In this document: positions 52,451 through 62,336 of the stretch, one piece after another
How positions within the stretch are numbered: the stretch's first letter is position 1
Layout of the letters: each line of letters starts with the position of its first letter
Assembly (NCBI GenBank): GCA_023379005.1
Contig: JAMCTG010000004.1
Coordinates: 62,001-126,000, forward strand
Direction of reading: 5' to 3'
DNA from: Candidatus Babelota bacterium
GTDB taxonomy: Bacteria > Babelota > Babeliae > Babelales > Babelaceae
Length of the DNA: 64,000 nt
Notes under the pieces: generated by a model
Databases searched by the model: none
What the model saw: the letters and a program-made list of their open reading frames with translations, nothing else
Told to the model about the DNA's origin: nothing
Translations under genes and position numbers: made by a program

Positions 52451-54094
52451 TTAATTATTTTCGACTTGGCTTACAGTACCTGGAAAAACTTCTAACAATG
52501 TGTTTGTTATTTTCCATTTTTCTTTATCTTGAAAATCCAGTTTATTAATTGGTTTGATAGTAATTTCTACAATATTTTCAGAAGTTACTTGAGGTTGGTT
52601 AACTTGAACTGGTTTTGCAATTAAGCTTTCATTATTAGCTGCTATTATATATTGTGCATCAAGTTCATATTTTTGTCCAAAAACCTTTTCAATAATAGGC
52701 TTCCATACATTCTTGGTATTAGTTAATAGTTCATCAAAAAATTTTAATTCTTGTGGAAATTCAACATAAATTTTCAAATTTTCTAGATCAGTTTTTATAA
52801 GTTTTCCCTGTTTAAAAATAGATCCAACTAAAGGATCTTTTAATTTTTCAATTTCCTGATTTACTAAAGCCCAAGGACCATTTATAGTTTCAGGACGTGA
52901 TTCTGTAGATTTTACAACTGTTGTTGGCTCACTGGTTTTTTTTTGAGATTCAGCAATTTTTTCAGTTGTTTTAATAGTTGAAATATCTTTAATTTGCTCA
53001 AATGAAGGACTCAGGCTCATTTTAATAAGCATCATCTCTAACATTTCATACGCTGCAGATGTTTTAATTAATAATGGCTCATATTCATAGGCTATTTCTA
53101 ACATAGCAACCAGTTTTTGTACCGGAACATTTTTAATATGTTCTAAAATATCTTCTGGAAATTGGTTTGTTATAGCTGAATATTTTAGCCAAATTGCAAT
53201 TCTAATTATCTCGACAAATTTTTTCCAAACAGTAATTGGTGTAAAATTCGATAATGAGATTGCGTTAATGAAATTCAAAACTTCTTGAATATCACTTTTT
53301 AAAATGATTCCAAATAGTTCGATCAATCTTGTGTCATCAATATAACCCAAAATTTCCAAAATAGCTTTTTTATTCACAACAGGATATGCAAGCCTTATGC
53401 GTTCCATCAAATTTATTCCATCACGAAGAGAACCCTCACTTTCTTGAGCGATCAATTTCAATCCTTCATGTTCAAAAGGAATTTCTTCTTTTGTGCATAT
53501 GGCTACTAGATGCTCAACCAACTGATTTTTCTCAATAGCAGGAAAAAACAATTGAAAACAACGAGACTTAACGGTATCAATAATTTTATGAATTTCAGTT
53601 GTTGCCAACATAAATATCACACTTGTAGGTGGCTCTTCTAAAATTTTCAATAATGCGTTAAATGCAGCTTTACTGAGCATATGGGCTTCATCGATTAAAT
53701 AAATTTTCTTTTTTGCTATTACTGGTAATAAACTTGCCGCATCTATTATTTGACGAACATTATCTACACCAGTATTAGATGCAGCATCAATTTCGATAAA
53801 ATCAGGATGATTACCGGAAATCATAGATTTACAAGATTCGCAATTCAAACAAGGCAAAATAGTATTTTGTGGATTTTTTTGAAAATTTTCTAATGAAAAA
53901 CAATTAATAGCTGCAGCAAAAACTCTAGCAGTTGTAGTTTTTCCACAGCCTCGTTGACCAGAAAAAAGATATACAGGAAAAAGTTGTCCCTTGTATAAAC
54001 TATTTTTTAATAATCTTACAGACAGTTCTTGTCCAACAATTTCATCAAAATGTTTGGAGCGCCATTTACGTGCAAGATTTAAAGTTTGATTCAT
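52451..54094 (-). CDS. dnaX: DNA polymerase III subunit tau/gamma
   Basis: Clamp-loader ATPase. KWRSKHFDEIVGQE, Walker A SGQRGCGKTTTAR (near residue 46), a zinc module with CLNCESC, Walker B LIDEAHMLSKAAFNALLK and SRC in KSRCFQLFF. The remaining part (residues 370-547) is a low-similarity tail that would bind the polymerase. Lies just after SRP RNA, a common order. Confidence 0.95.
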   Translation of the reverse strand: MNQTLNLARKWRSKHFDEIVGQELSVRLLKNSLYKGQLFPVYLFSGQRGCGKTTTARVFAAAINCFSLENFQKNPQNTILPCLNCESCKSMISGNHPDFIEIDAASNTGVDNVRQIIDAASLLPVIAKKKIYLIDEAHMLSKAAFNALLKILEEPPTSVIFMLATTEIHKIIDTVKSRCFQLFFPAIEKNQLVEHLVAICTKEEIPFEHEGLKLIAQESEGSLRDGINLMERIRLAYPVVNKKAILEILGYIDDTRLIELFGIILKSDIQEVLNFINAISLSNFTPITVWKKFVEIIRIAIWLKYSAITNQFPEDILEHIKNVPVQKLVAMLEIAYEYEPLLIKTSAAYEMLEMMLIKMSLSPSFEQIKDISTIKTTEKIAESQKKTSEPTTVVKSTESRPETINGPWALVNQEIEKLKDPLVGSIFKQGKLIKTDLENLKIYVEFPQELKFFDELLTNTKNVWKPIIEKVFGQKYELDAQYIIAANNESLIAKPVQVNQPQVTSENIVEITIKPINKLDFQDKEKWKITNTLLEVFPGTVSQVENN

Positions 54095-54177
54095 AAAAAT
54101 TTACCAGTCTTGTCCGGCATAGCCTCATCATATTTTGTTTTATGATTTAATCAATAAATTGGTGTAGTCGGAAAAAA

Positions 54178-54266
54178 GGGGAGAAGTTCGTACAAGAATT
54201 GCGTCACTCCTGCTGCTTCCTTTCGGACCTGACAAATTAAGTAACGATTCCTTACTCACTTCTCCC
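54178..54266 (-). ncRNA. ffs: Signal recognition particle RNA (small, 4.5S type)
   Basis: About 89 nt on the minus strand. GGGAGAAGT pairs with ACTTCTCCC as the closing stem. The tip holds GTCAGGTCCGAAAGGAAGCAGC, the conserved SRP domain with the GGAA tetraloop region. The 3' end is followed by CCTTTTTT. It sits immediately upstream of dnaX. Confidence 0.95.
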
Positions 54267-54274
54267 ATATTTTT

Positions 54275-54304
54275 ACCCTACTTCGCCAAGGCTTCGAAGG
54301 GTTT
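54275..54304. repeat. Short AACCCTACTTCG/CGAAGGGTTT palindromic repeat
   Basis: ACCCTACTTCGCCAAGG ends in CTTCGAAGGGTTT, a compact form of the ends seen at 6388-6509. Confidence 0.55.
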
Positions 54305-54360
54305 GTTATTAATTAATTTATTATCATTCATTAAAAAACCGTTCTATTTTGTTAATAAAC

Positions 54361-54468
54361 GAGCTACGAAGAACTGGCCACTACTTTGTAGCTACGAAGT
54401 GCAGGCCTGCCAGGCATTTTTCAATCCTCTTTAGCCAGAATATTTTCTCCGAAGCCTATAAAAATGAC
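54361..54468. repeat. Composite repeat 3' of tRNA-Ser
   Basis: Starts with GAGCTACGAAGAAC, the reverse complement of 6405-6418, has further GCTACGAAG copies, then GGCCTGCCAGGC (54404-54415) and a tail to AAAAATGACTGG at the tRNA 3' end. It joins the two repeat families of the window. Confidence 0.55.
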
Positions 54469-54561
54469 TGGTGGAGAGGGAGGGATTCGAACCCTCGATG
54501 CCGCTTTTGACGACATACGCGATTTCCAATCACGCTCTTTCGGCCTCTCAGACACCTCTCC
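54469..54561 (-). tRNA. tRNA-Ser (GGA)
   Basis: 93 nt on the minus strand, class II with a long variable arm. Acceptor GGAGAGG/CCTCTCC, anticodon stem CGTGA/TCGCG with loop TTGGAAA (anticodon GGA), T-arm GAGGG TTCGAAT CCCTC. CCA is encoded. Confidence 0.97.
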
Positions 54562-54573
54562 AAAAACTATTGT

Positions 54574-55467
54574 TTAAGCTGCAGAGGATTCATCATCAAA
54601 CTTTTTACCATTTGATGGTTTTCCAGGTCTCTTACTTATAATTTTTTTATTAGGTGCTTTTATAGCAACAACTTTAGCTTGAGTTTTTGCCTTTCTTGCA
54701 GACCCTTCTGTTTCTTCTTCTGGTTCCATTGCAATCATTTGTTCAACAACTGATTCTTCAATAATTTGTTCTTCAGAAGGTTTTTCAGCAGCAACAGCTT
54801 GACTAGCTTTAACAGCTTCTGCCAAATAATTCATAATAATTTCAATAGATTTTGGAGCATCATCATTTGCTGGAATAATGTAATCAATCAAAGATGGATC
54901 ACAATTTGTATCGACAATAGCTACAACTGGAACACCCATAGTTTTTGCTTCTTTTATAGCAACATGTTCTTTTTTAACATCAACTACAACTAATGCACCA
55001 ACCGGCCATGTTAAATTAACAATACCACCAATATTTTGTTCTAATTTATCAATATTTTTTTGAAATTTATTTAATTCTTTTTTTGTATAATTAAATTGTT
55101 CGGATTTGACAATTATATCTTTATAATGCAAAAAGTTTGCAACAGATTTTCTTACTTGTCTAAAATTAGTAAGCGTGCCACCAATCCAGCGATGAGTAAC
55201 AAAAGGTAATTTTAATTCTTTACCAGCTTTTTCAACTGCAGCTTGAGCAGCTTTTTTTGTTCCAACCCATAAAATAGGTCTTCCACTAGCAACAATTGAT
55301 TCTAAAAATTTTGCAGCTTTATCGAGTAAATATGCTGTCTTGGATACGTCTATAAGATAAACATCATCTTTTTTACCCCAAATATATGGAGCCATACGAG
55401 GGTCCCAAACAGAAGCTTTGTGTCCATAATGAACACCATTTTTTACGAGCACTTTTGGATCTATCAT
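54574..55467 (-). CDS. rpsB: 30S ribosomal protein S2 with C-terminal extension
   Basis: VKNGVHYGHKASVWDPRMAPYIWG, ILWVGTKKAAQ, THRWIGGTLTNF, VVDVKKEHVAIKEA and VAIVDTNCDPSLIDYIIPANDDA are the family blocks. The protein is 297 residues; a typical S2 is about 230-260, so the last 65 residues (acidic then Lys/Gly-rich) are an extension. tsf, the usual partner, is not downstream; tRNA-Ser is. GAAAGG lies before the ATG, and a folded leader lies upstream. Confidence 0.96.
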   Translation of the reverse strand: MIDPKVLVKNGVHYGHKASVWDPRMAPYIWGKKDDVYLIDVSKTAYLLDKAAKFLESIVASGRPILWVGTKKAAQAAVEKAGKELKLPFVTHRWIGGTLTNFRQVRKSVANFLHYKDIIVKSEQFNYTKKELNKFQKNIDKLEQNIGGIVNLTWPVGALVVVDVKKEHVAIKEAKTMGVPVVAIVDTNCDPSLIDYIIPANDDAPKSIEIIMNYLAEAVKASQAVAAEKPSEEQIIEESVVEQMIAMEPEEETEGSARKAKTQAKVVAIKAPNKKIISKRPGKPSNGKKFDDESSAA

Positions 55468-55480
55468 TTTATTACCTTTC

Positions 55481-55543
55481 TAGGGTTATTGTTTTACTTG
55501 TTTTCTGGCCTGATTTTGTCTTTATAAATCAGCAACCACCCTA
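55481..55543 (-). promoter_or_regulatory. Folded leader of rpsB
   Basis: TAGGGT (55538-55543 in complement) pairs with ACCCTA next to the ribosome-binding site. After a 2x2 internal loop TTG pairs with CAA, and an inner stem CTGATTT/AAATCAG with 9-nt loop follows. The fold ends 13 nt before the start codon and could control S2 translation. Similar in idea to S2 leaders known in other bacteria; not a recognised Rfam match by eye. Confidence 0.45.
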
Positions 55544-55597
55544 TTAGAAAACAATTAGATTTAACTAAATATAATAATATCAAAAATAAGCATTATT

Positions 55598-57022
55598 TCA
55601 ATTTTTTTCCACATGGACCTTATGGGATTCACCTATAACCTCATTATTTGCAATTGCCTTATCAAAGCGCTTGCCTAATAAAAATGCAGTTACTAACCAA
55701 AAAATTATAGTTCCAGTAAACAAAATTGAATTAGCTACAATATGTCCAGAATATGTTAATCCTTTAGTTAAATCATTAAATGTAGACCCACAGGTTTTAG
55801 AGAATTTTGTACCAAATCCATCAATCCAGGATTTGGATTTAAATTGAACATCTTTGACTGTAATTGTATAAAGACTTTCTCGCAACGGCTGAGTAAAAGC
55901 ATAATTTAATGAACGAATAAGAATAAATACATATAAAATGGCTCCAGTAGGCGAAGTCATGAACATTAATAATCCCAGACCTACAATAATAGGCACAATC
56001 AATAATGATCTACGTTCACCTAAGAAATTAATAATTGGACGAACACCTAATAGAACTATAAAAAATCCTATTAAATGGGTCCAGAAAACCTGTTCAAATA
56101 AAAAAGCACTATATTCAGTAGTTGTTGTTGCAAGCTGTTTACCCATAATTAATCTTTCAAAATTAAATACGGCATATATTAGTTCATAAAATACACCAAT
56201 GGCGAATATGCCCAACACATAAGGAGTTTTAACTAATAATATAAAACCGGCAAACATACTAGAAATTGCAGATTCTTTTTTTTCTGGATGTTCGTGTTTT
56301 TCTTTTTCAATTTGATAAGCAGCCTCATAACCATGCAAACTTTTTCTTGGAACAAATTTAATAAGTAAACCTATAATAAAGGGAACCAATATTAGGCAAA
56401 TAGATGAGTAAGCTATTAAAATTTGATGATTTAAAACATCAGTTTCTAATGGAGTTCTATTCAAACTTTTTAAACTTAATAGCCACCAAGCAAATAATGT
56501 ACTCAACATACCACCAAGTTTTGAACCTGAAACCATTAACGTATAGTTATTTTTTGCTGCCTCAGGACTTGTAATTGAGTTTGCAAATGCCCAAAATACA
56601 CTTACAACAAATGGCGTATATCCTTCGATAAAGAAATAAAACAACCAACCAAATAATCTATAAGGACTTGAATCGGTATTTGCAAGACCTATTGTTGGAT
56701 GACCAATAAAATATGCAAAAAATAATCCTAAAATGCTATACAAAATTGAATAAAAATATAACAACTGATGTCGACGAAGCAAATCCACTAATCTTGAATA
56801 GAAAAAAATTGCCGGAATCAACACCAACATTGAAATCATTTTCGCTTTAGGTTGATAATCTACACCAACAATAGCTCCAAAAATTGAATCTTTTAATTCT
56901 TTAGCAACTGTGTAACCACCAATCACAAAAAAGAATGTCAGTGTTAGAAACAATACTTTTAACCGTTCTTCACGGTTAACATCTAAAAAATAACGAAAAA
57001 TTGCTTTAAGGCGCGAAGTCAT
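55598..57022 (-). CDS. ATP/ADP translocase family nucleotide transporter (NTT), copy A
   Basis: 474 residues, about 12 membrane helices, of the Tlc/NTT family typical of intracellular bacteria. VAKELKDSIFGAIVGVDYQPKAK at the start and FWAFANSITSPEAAKNNYTL, RESLYTITVKDVQFKSKSWIDGFG are family blocks. Members exchange host ATP for ADP or import other nucleotides; substrate is not decidable by eye. It is paired with copy B, 99 bp upstream. Confidence 0.93.
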   Translation of the reverse strand: MTSRLKAIFRYFLDVNREERLKVLFLTLTFFFVIGGYTVAKELKDSIFGAIVGVDYQPKAKMISMLVLIPAIFFYSRLVDLLRRHQLLYFYSILYSILGLFFAYFIGHPTIGLANTDSSPYRLFGWLFYFFIEGYTPFVVSVFWAFANSITSPEAAKNNYTLMVSGSKLGGMLSTLFAWWLLSLKSLNRTPLETDVLNHQILIAYSSICLILVPFIIGLLIKFVPRKSLHGYEAAYQIEKEKHEHPEKKESAISSMFAGFILLVKTPYVLGIFAIGVFYELIYAVFNFERLIMGKQLATTTTEYSAFLFEQVFWTHLIGFFIVLLGVRPIINFLGERRSLLIVPIIVGLGLLMFMTSPTGAILYVFILIRSLNYAFTQPLRESLYTITVKDVQFKSKSWIDGFGTKFSKTCGSTFNDLTKGLTYSGHIVANSILFTGTIIFWLVTAFLLGKRFDKAIANNEVIGESHKVHVEKN

Positions 57023-57057
57023 AAAACCCCTAGACGTTCATTATTTTAAAAAACAAT

Positions 57058-57082
57058 GCCTTCTCATTTTTCATGAGAAGGC
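57058..57082 (-). terminator. Terminator between the two NTT genes
   Basis: GCCTTCTCAT/ATGAGAAGGC with 5-nt loop. The minus-strand tail reads ATTGTTTTTT and the plus strand TTTTAAT. Confidence 0.75.
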
Positions 57083-57121
57083 TTTTAATAATTTGATTAT
57101 AGTCTAACATTCGATTAACCG

Positions 57122-58516
57122 TTAACAAACTACTTTATTATGATCAACAGCTTTTTTATAAGTTCCAGATAGATACATTGCAATAAAGAACCATCCGACT
57201 AAAACAAATCCAAAGAATCCGCAGCTCATTAAGATATGATAAAAGCTACCATAATCTGCAGCTGAAAGAACGGCAATATTTTTCCAATTTGATCCATTAA
57301 ACCAAATCAAGAAATATTTATGCATTTCATTAATACCGGAACCTGCAGCTTTTGATCCTCTACCACCAAAGCTTTCGATCCAAGCTTGAGCTTTATAACG
57401 AACTTCCTTTGTAGTTGGGATATAAAGTTGTTTTAAAGAAGGACCATTCAATGCATAGTTAACAGCCTTAGAAGCAACCATTAAATAAAATAATAATGTT
57501 AAGCTAGCATTCAATCCAAACATAAATACAGCAATACCAACCAATATAGGCATCAATCCAAGAGAAAATGCAAGCCCTAAACGACGTTGAATGTTATTAA
57601 TGCCAAAGACTAAACAAAGCAAAGTAACTAAGTTTACATAAGAAGCATAATTAGACATATATTCATTACGCAATGCTAAATCAGGAATTTGGGCTGCAGC
57701 CATAAATTTAAAATAATAATCTATAACTGTAACAATCATTTCATAAAAGAAAATAACTGAGAAAATACCAAGAAGATAAGGTTGAGAAACCAATAAACGA
57801 AGCCCTTCTAAGAAACCTGGCTCAACTTCTTCCTGATGAGAATGTCCTTTTTCTGCATAACCAACCATTTGGTTTTTTGGAACTACAGTTAAGAAAAATT
57901 TGACAAGAGGCATAATTAAAAATACTAATCCAGCACATACAAGAACCATATATGAAGAATGTATCTTATACCAGCTAGGGAATTTACACATAATTGGAAG
58001 CAAAATTCCTCCAATTTGACCAATCATAACAACAAAGCTAAAACCTTTTTTTGCTGATTCAGGTGAAGTGATGTCTGTTGCAAATGCCCAGAAAAGCGCA
58101 CCTACCATTAAGGAACCGAAGCTTTCTACAAATACATACCATACCCATCCAACCATACGAGTTAGACTCATAACCTTATTATCTAACCCTATAATTGGGT
58201 CATTAAACAAATAGGTGAAGATAAGTAATGAAAGACCATAAATTGTACTTAGGATATAGAACATTTTTTCACGAGAAACTTTTTCCAAAATCTTGCTATA
58301 TATGATTACAAGAGGAAACATAACAACAAGAGAAACGCCTTTTGCCCACGGTTGGTATTCTTTACCAATTATTTCCTGAAAAAAAGTATCTTTAAAAATT
58401 CTTAAAGTCCAATAAACACCGATCAAAAGTGAAAATATAAGCCCCAAAAGTGAGAATTTTTTTAATTCTTCCTTACTAAAATCTCCAAACCATGTTTTTA
58501 GAAACTGAACGATCAT
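57122..58516 (-). CDS. ATP/ADP translocase family nucleotide transporter (NTT), copy B
   Basis: 464 residues with about 12 membrane helices. RIFKDTFFQEIIGKEYQPWAK, FWAFATDITSPESAKKGFSF and LKQLYIPTTKEVRYKAQAWIESFGGRGSKAAGSGINE are the NTT signatures. AGGACAATAAAC precedes the ATG. Clear paralogue of copy A but far diverged, so the two likely carry different nucleotides or exchange modes. Each has its own terminator. Confidence 0.94.
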   Translation of the reverse strand: MIVQFLKTWFGDFSKEELKKFSLLGLIFSLLIGVYWTLRIFKDTFFQEIIGKEYQPWAKGVSLVVMFPLVIIYSKILEKVSREKMFYILSTIYGLSLLIFTYLFNDPIIGLDNKVMSLTRMVGWVWYVFVESFGSLMVGALFWAFATDITSPESAKKGFSFVVMIGQIGGILLPIMCKFPSWYKIHSSYMVLVCAGLVFLIMPLVKFFLTVVPKNQMVGYAEKGHSHQEEVEPGFLEGLRLLVSQPYLLGIFSVIFFYEMIVTVIDYYFKFMAAAQIPDLALRNEYMSNYASYVNLVTLLCLVFGINNIQRRLGLAFSLGLMPILVGIAVFMFGLNASLTLLFYLMVASKAVNYALNGPSLKQLYIPTTKEVRYKAQAWIESFGGRGSKAAGSGINEMHKYFLIWFNGSNWKNIAVLSAADYGSFYHILMSCGFFGFVLVGWFFIAMYLSGTYKKAVDHNKVVC

Positions 58517-58700
58517 GTTTATTGTCCTTTTAAAAATGTAATAACATTAAAATGAATTGTTTATGAATAAAATATAACGAAAGAATAAGCATTTGTAAAA
58601 AAAAGCTATAAAATAAATGATTTCTAACCCTCTCGAATCCAAAAATTACAAACAGAAAACTTATTTAATTGACACAAACCCAATTTTTTAAATTTACTGT

Positions 58701-58729
58701 TTGAGCATATTATGCTAAAATAATATATA
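58701..58729 (+). promoter_or_regulatory. Promoter of lon
   Basis: TTGAGC (58701-58706) and TATATA (58724-58729) with 17-bp spacing, 50 bp before the lon ATG. No CIRCE element seen. Confidence 0.5.
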
Positions 58730-58778
58730 GAAATATTAATTAGAAAATAAGAAAAAATAGCATAGGGGTCATGTAACA

Positions 58779-61172
58779 ATGAAAGAACAACTAGAGCATT
58801 TTCTACCGCTTCTTCCTCTTAAAAATGTGGTAATTTTACCTAAAAGCATTTTACCAATTATTGTTGGTAGAAAGTCTTCTGTAGAAGCAGTTGAATATGC
58901 ATTAAAAAATAATAAAGAAATTTTTATTACTGCTCAAAAACATTCCGATATTGAACATCCAACTGAAAAAGATGTTTTTGAATATGGAACTAGAGCAACT
59001 ATTTTGCAAGTAATGCGAATGCCAAAAGGTACTTTAAAAATTTTGGTTGAAGGCTTATGTCGTAGCAAAATGTTAAGCGCAGAAACATTAGACACTTTCA
59101 TGAGTGTTAATTGTAAAGATCTTCCAACAACAAGTTTAGAAAAAACTATTGAAATTGAAGCAATTTGGAGACATCTAAAAAATCTCTATACAAATTATGC
59201 AAAATTAAATAGCAAAATGCCTTTGGATCTAATGTCACCTGCTAAAACTGCAGAAGATATGGATAATATTGCAGATACGTTAGCTGTTCATATCAATTTA
59301 TCTTTTGATGAAAGACAAGAGATATTAGAAATTGTAGATTTAAAAGAACGTTTGCTTAAAATTAGTGCTTTCTTACAAAAAGAAATTGAAATTCTTGAAA
59401 CAGAAGAAAAAATTAAAGGCCGAGTTCAAACGCAAGTTGAAAAAAATCAACGCGAATATTATTTAACAGAACAAATTAAAGCAATTCAAAAAGAATTGGG
59501 ACGCGAAGACCAAAGCACAGATATAAACCAACTTAGAAATAAAGCTAAAAGTTTAGGATTATCTGAAGAAGCTGAAGAAAAAGTTGAAAAAGAATTAAAA
59601 CGTCTTGAACAAATGCCTCCAATGTCTTCTGAAGCAGTAATTAGCAGACATTATATTGATTGGATATTGTCATTGCCGTGGCAAAAAGCAAGCAAAGATA
59701 ATATAAGTATTACTACAGCTGAAAAAATTTTAAATAAATTTCATGCTGGTCTTACAAAAGCAAAAGAAAGAATTATTGAATTTCTTGCTGCGAAAAAGTT
59801 TTCGACTTCATTAGAAAGATCACCAATCATTTGTTTAGTTGGTCCTCCTGGTGTTGGTAAAACATCATTAGCAAAATCAATTGCTGATAGTTTAGGAAGA
59901 GATTTTATTAGAATTTCTTTAGGTGGTATTAAAGATGAAGCAGAAATTCGTGGCCATAGAAGAACATACATCGGAGCATTGCCAGGAAAAATTGTTCAAG
60001 CAATGCGTAAAGCAAAAACTGTAAATCCCGTAATATTGCTCGATGAAATAGATAAAATGTCTAATGATTTGCATGGAGATCCTGCATCAGCATTATTAGA
60101 AGTTTTAGATCCGGAACAAAATAGAGCATTTGTAGATCATTTTCTTGAAGTTGAATATGATCTTTCAAAAGTTATGTTCATTGCAACTGCCAATATGATT
60201 GATGGAATTCCATATCCATTATTTGATCGTATGGAAATTATTCATCTTTCAGGTTATACAGAAGAAGAAAAAGTTAATATTGCAAAATCATTCTTAATTC
60301 CGAAAAATCTTAAAGAATATAGTCTTAAACCAAAACAATTTGTAATTCCGACAGAAATTTTACAAAAAATTGTAACTTCTTATACAAAAGAAGCTGGCGT
60401 AAGACAACTTGAACGAATAATTGCAAAATTAATGCGCAAGAGTATTCAATTAATGCTTAAGGATGAAAAAGTAAAAACTATTACAATAACAGATGAACTT
60501 ATAAAAGAATGGCTCGGAAATCCAAAATTTAAAAAAACTAATCTTTCTAAATCTAAAGATAGAATTGGTCTGGCTACAGGTCTTGCCTGGACAGAATTTG
60601 GTGGAGACGTGCTAGAAATTGAAGCAACAATTCTACAAGGTAAAGGTGGTCTGACACTTACAGGACAACTTGGTGAAGTTATGCAAGAATCTGCACATGC
60701 TGCATTAAGTTACATAAGATCAAGAGGTACAGAGCTTGGATTAAAGAGTTCATTTTATTCATCAAAAGATATTCACGTTCACATACCAGAAGGAGCAACT
60801 CCTAAAGATGGACCTTCTGCTGGTATAACTATGTGCGTAGCATTAGTTTCTGCATTGACAAAAATTCCTGTAAAACAAGATTTGGCAATGACTGGAGAAA
60901 TTACATTACGTGGAAGAGTACTTGGTGTTGGTGGACTTAAAGAAAAAATTCTTGCAGGTCGTCAGCATGGAATAAAAACAATTTTACTTCCAAGTGAAAA
61001 TCAAGATGACATTGAAGAAATTTTAAAAGAAATTGGTAATTCAACTGATTTAATTTTTGTTGAAAACATGGATGAAGTTTTAAAACTTGCATTAGAAAAA
61101 AATCCATTTAAAATCACAGTAAAAGATGATATTATTAGTGGAGCAAAAAAAACAAAAACCAAAAAGCATTAA
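58779..61172 (+). CDS. lon: ATP-dependent protease Lon
   Basis: Degrades misfolded and regulatory proteins. 797 residues: N-terminal LON domain ([20 protein letters not shown]), AAA with Walker [14 protein letters not shown] (near residue 352) and ILLDEIDKM, and a protease domain with the catalytic Ser in [11 protein letters not shown] (near residue 680) and Lys in [17 protein letters not shown]. All catalytic parts intact. Confidence 0.97.
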   Translation: MKEQLEHFLPLLPLKNVVILPKSILPIIVGRKSSVEAVEYALKNNKEIFITAQKHSDIEHPTEKDVFEYGTRATILQVMRMPKGTLKILVEGLCRSKMLSAETLDTFMSVNCKDLPTTSLEKTIEIEAIWRHLKNLYTNYAKLNSKMPLDLMSPAKTAEDMDNIADTLAVHINLSFDERQEILEIVDLKERLLKISAFLQKEIEILETEEKIKGRVQTQVEKNQREYYLTEQIKAIQKELGREDQSTDINQLRNKAKSLGLSEEAEEKVEKELKRLEQMPPMSSEAVISRHYIDWILSLPWQKASKDNISITTAEKILNKFHAGLTKAKERIIEFLAAKKFSTSLERSPIICLVGPPGVGKTSLAKSIADSLGRDFIRISLGGIKDEAEIRGHRRTYIGALPGKIVQAMRKAKTVNPVILLDEIDKMSNDLHGDPASALLEVLDPEQNRAFVDHFLEVEYDLSKVMFIATANMIDGIPYPLFDRMEIIHLSGYTEEEKVNIAKSFLIPKNLKEYSLKPKQFVIPTEILQKIVTSYTKEAGVRQLERIIAKLMRKSIQLMLKDEKVKTITITDELIKEWLGNPKFKKTNLSKSKDRIGLATGLAWTEFGGDVLEIEATILQGKGGLTLTGQLGEVMQESAHAALSYIRSRGTELGLKSSFYSSKDIHVHIPEGATPKDGPSAGITMCVALVSALTKIPVKQDLAMTGEITLRGRVLGVGGLKEKILAGRQHGIKTILLPSENQDDIEEILKEIGNSTDLIFVENMDEVLKLALEKNPFKITVKDDIISGAKKTKTKKH

Positions 61173-61190
61173 TTTTCAAGGAAACAATTC

Positions 61191-61382
61191 ATGAAAAGCA
61201 ACATATCACTTGCACTAATAATGTTAACAATCGTTACACTTTGTGCAGGATGCGGCGCGAAGAAAAGATCAGAACCAGTTTATGATGTAAAAATTGAAGG
61301 CGCAATTGATGCCAGGCAATCTGGGGTTTTAAATGACCCAGATATTCAATGGAATGAAGAAGATTTTGAGGATTACAAGTAA
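61191..61382 (+). CDS. Small lipoprotein
   Basis: 63 residues; signal peptide with lipobox LCAGC (Cys near residue 21). Mature part is acidic and Tyr-containing (EPVYDVKIEGAIDARQSG). AAGGA before the ATG. Family not recognised. Terminator follows, so it probably shares the lon transcript or has its own short one. Confidence 0.75.
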   Translation: MKSNISLALIMLTIVTLCAGCGAKKRSEPVYDVKIEGAIDARQSGVLNDPDIQWNEEDFEDYK

Positions 61383-61397
61383 TCTTCATTAATTTTA

Positions 61398-61425
61398 AGG
61401 CGTTACATTAATTTGTAACGCCTTT
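61398..61425 (+). terminator. Terminator after lon-lipoprotein
   Basis: AAGGCGTTACA/TGTAACGCCTT, 6-nt loop, then TTTT. Confidence 0.88.
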
Positions 61426-61522
61426 TTTGCTGCAAAAATTTCTACACAAAAAATAAAAAGTTTTGTAATGTTCATTAAATTTATTTGTTTTATTATGATC
61501 ATATAATTATTGAAGGTTAATT

Positions 61523-62269
61523 ATGAATTTAAAAATTAGGTCTTTTTTAATTTATTTTTTGCTAATCTGGAAAAGTTTTTCTTTCGCAATGAATCAGACA
61601 GATAATAAATCTAAATTATGGATTGCTAGATCATATTTACGAGGATATGACAAATCACTGGATAAATATCAAAAACAAAAAGCTGCTTACAATATTATAG
61701 ATAACATATTACAAGAAATCATTGATGACAAAGAACTTAAAACAAAAAATAAATCGGTAGTTACAGCAAAAAAAGATGCTCAAATTCTCCTAAGTTCTTT
61801 ATTTAATAATATTTATTTAAAATTTAAATTAGCAGATCTAGTTCAACATGGAAAAATTATTGTTGACGATAATAGGGATGAGTATGCAATAAAACTTTTG
61901 GAAGAAGTAACTAAACAAGAAATTAGTCCAAAAGCACAAGATTTAGCAAAATTAAAATTGGCACAAATTTATTATGCAGGAATCTTTATAAAACCAGATT
62001 ATAACAAATCTGAAAATTTATGTCAGGATCTCTTAAAATCGACAGACAAGTTAATCCAAATTCAAGCTAAAATGCAATTAGTTGAAATATACTTGTGGTA
62101 TAAATTTAATAATGAAAAAGCTCATAAATTATTAAAAGAAATTTCAAAACAAAAACAGTTTCCTGAACTGAAAAAAAAGGCCGATGATCTTTTAAAATCG
62201 TTATCAGACAATACACAATATATTATAGACGACTATTTTTCGAATGATGAAACAGAAAATTTAATATAA
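61523..62269 (+). CDS. Secreted helical-repeat protein
   Basis: 248 residues. Signal peptide (FLIYFLLIWKSFSFA) then an all-helical mature part with TPR/Sel1-like motifs (YAIKLLEEVTKQEISPKAQDLAKLKLAQIYYAG, AKMQLVEIYLWYKFNNEKAHKLL). No named family. Possibly a periplasmic scaffold or host-facing protein. Confidence 0.75.
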   Translation: MNLKIRSFLIYFLLIWKSFSFAMNQTDNKSKLWIARSYLRGYDKSLDKYQKQKAAYNIIDNILQEIIDDKELKTKNKSVVTAKKDAQILLSSLFNNIYLKFKLADLVQHGKIIVDDNRDEYAIKLLEEVTKQEISPKAQDLAKLKLAQIYYAGIFIKPDYNKSENLCQDLLKSTDKLIQIQAKMQLVEIYLWYKFNNEKAHKLLKEISKQKQFPELKKKADDLLKSLSDNTQYIIDDYFSNDETENLI

Positions 62270-62336
62270 ATCTTGAAAATAATAAAAACTTATAGATAAG
62301 ATAATTTTGATGTTTAACTTGTATTAAGGAGTGATT

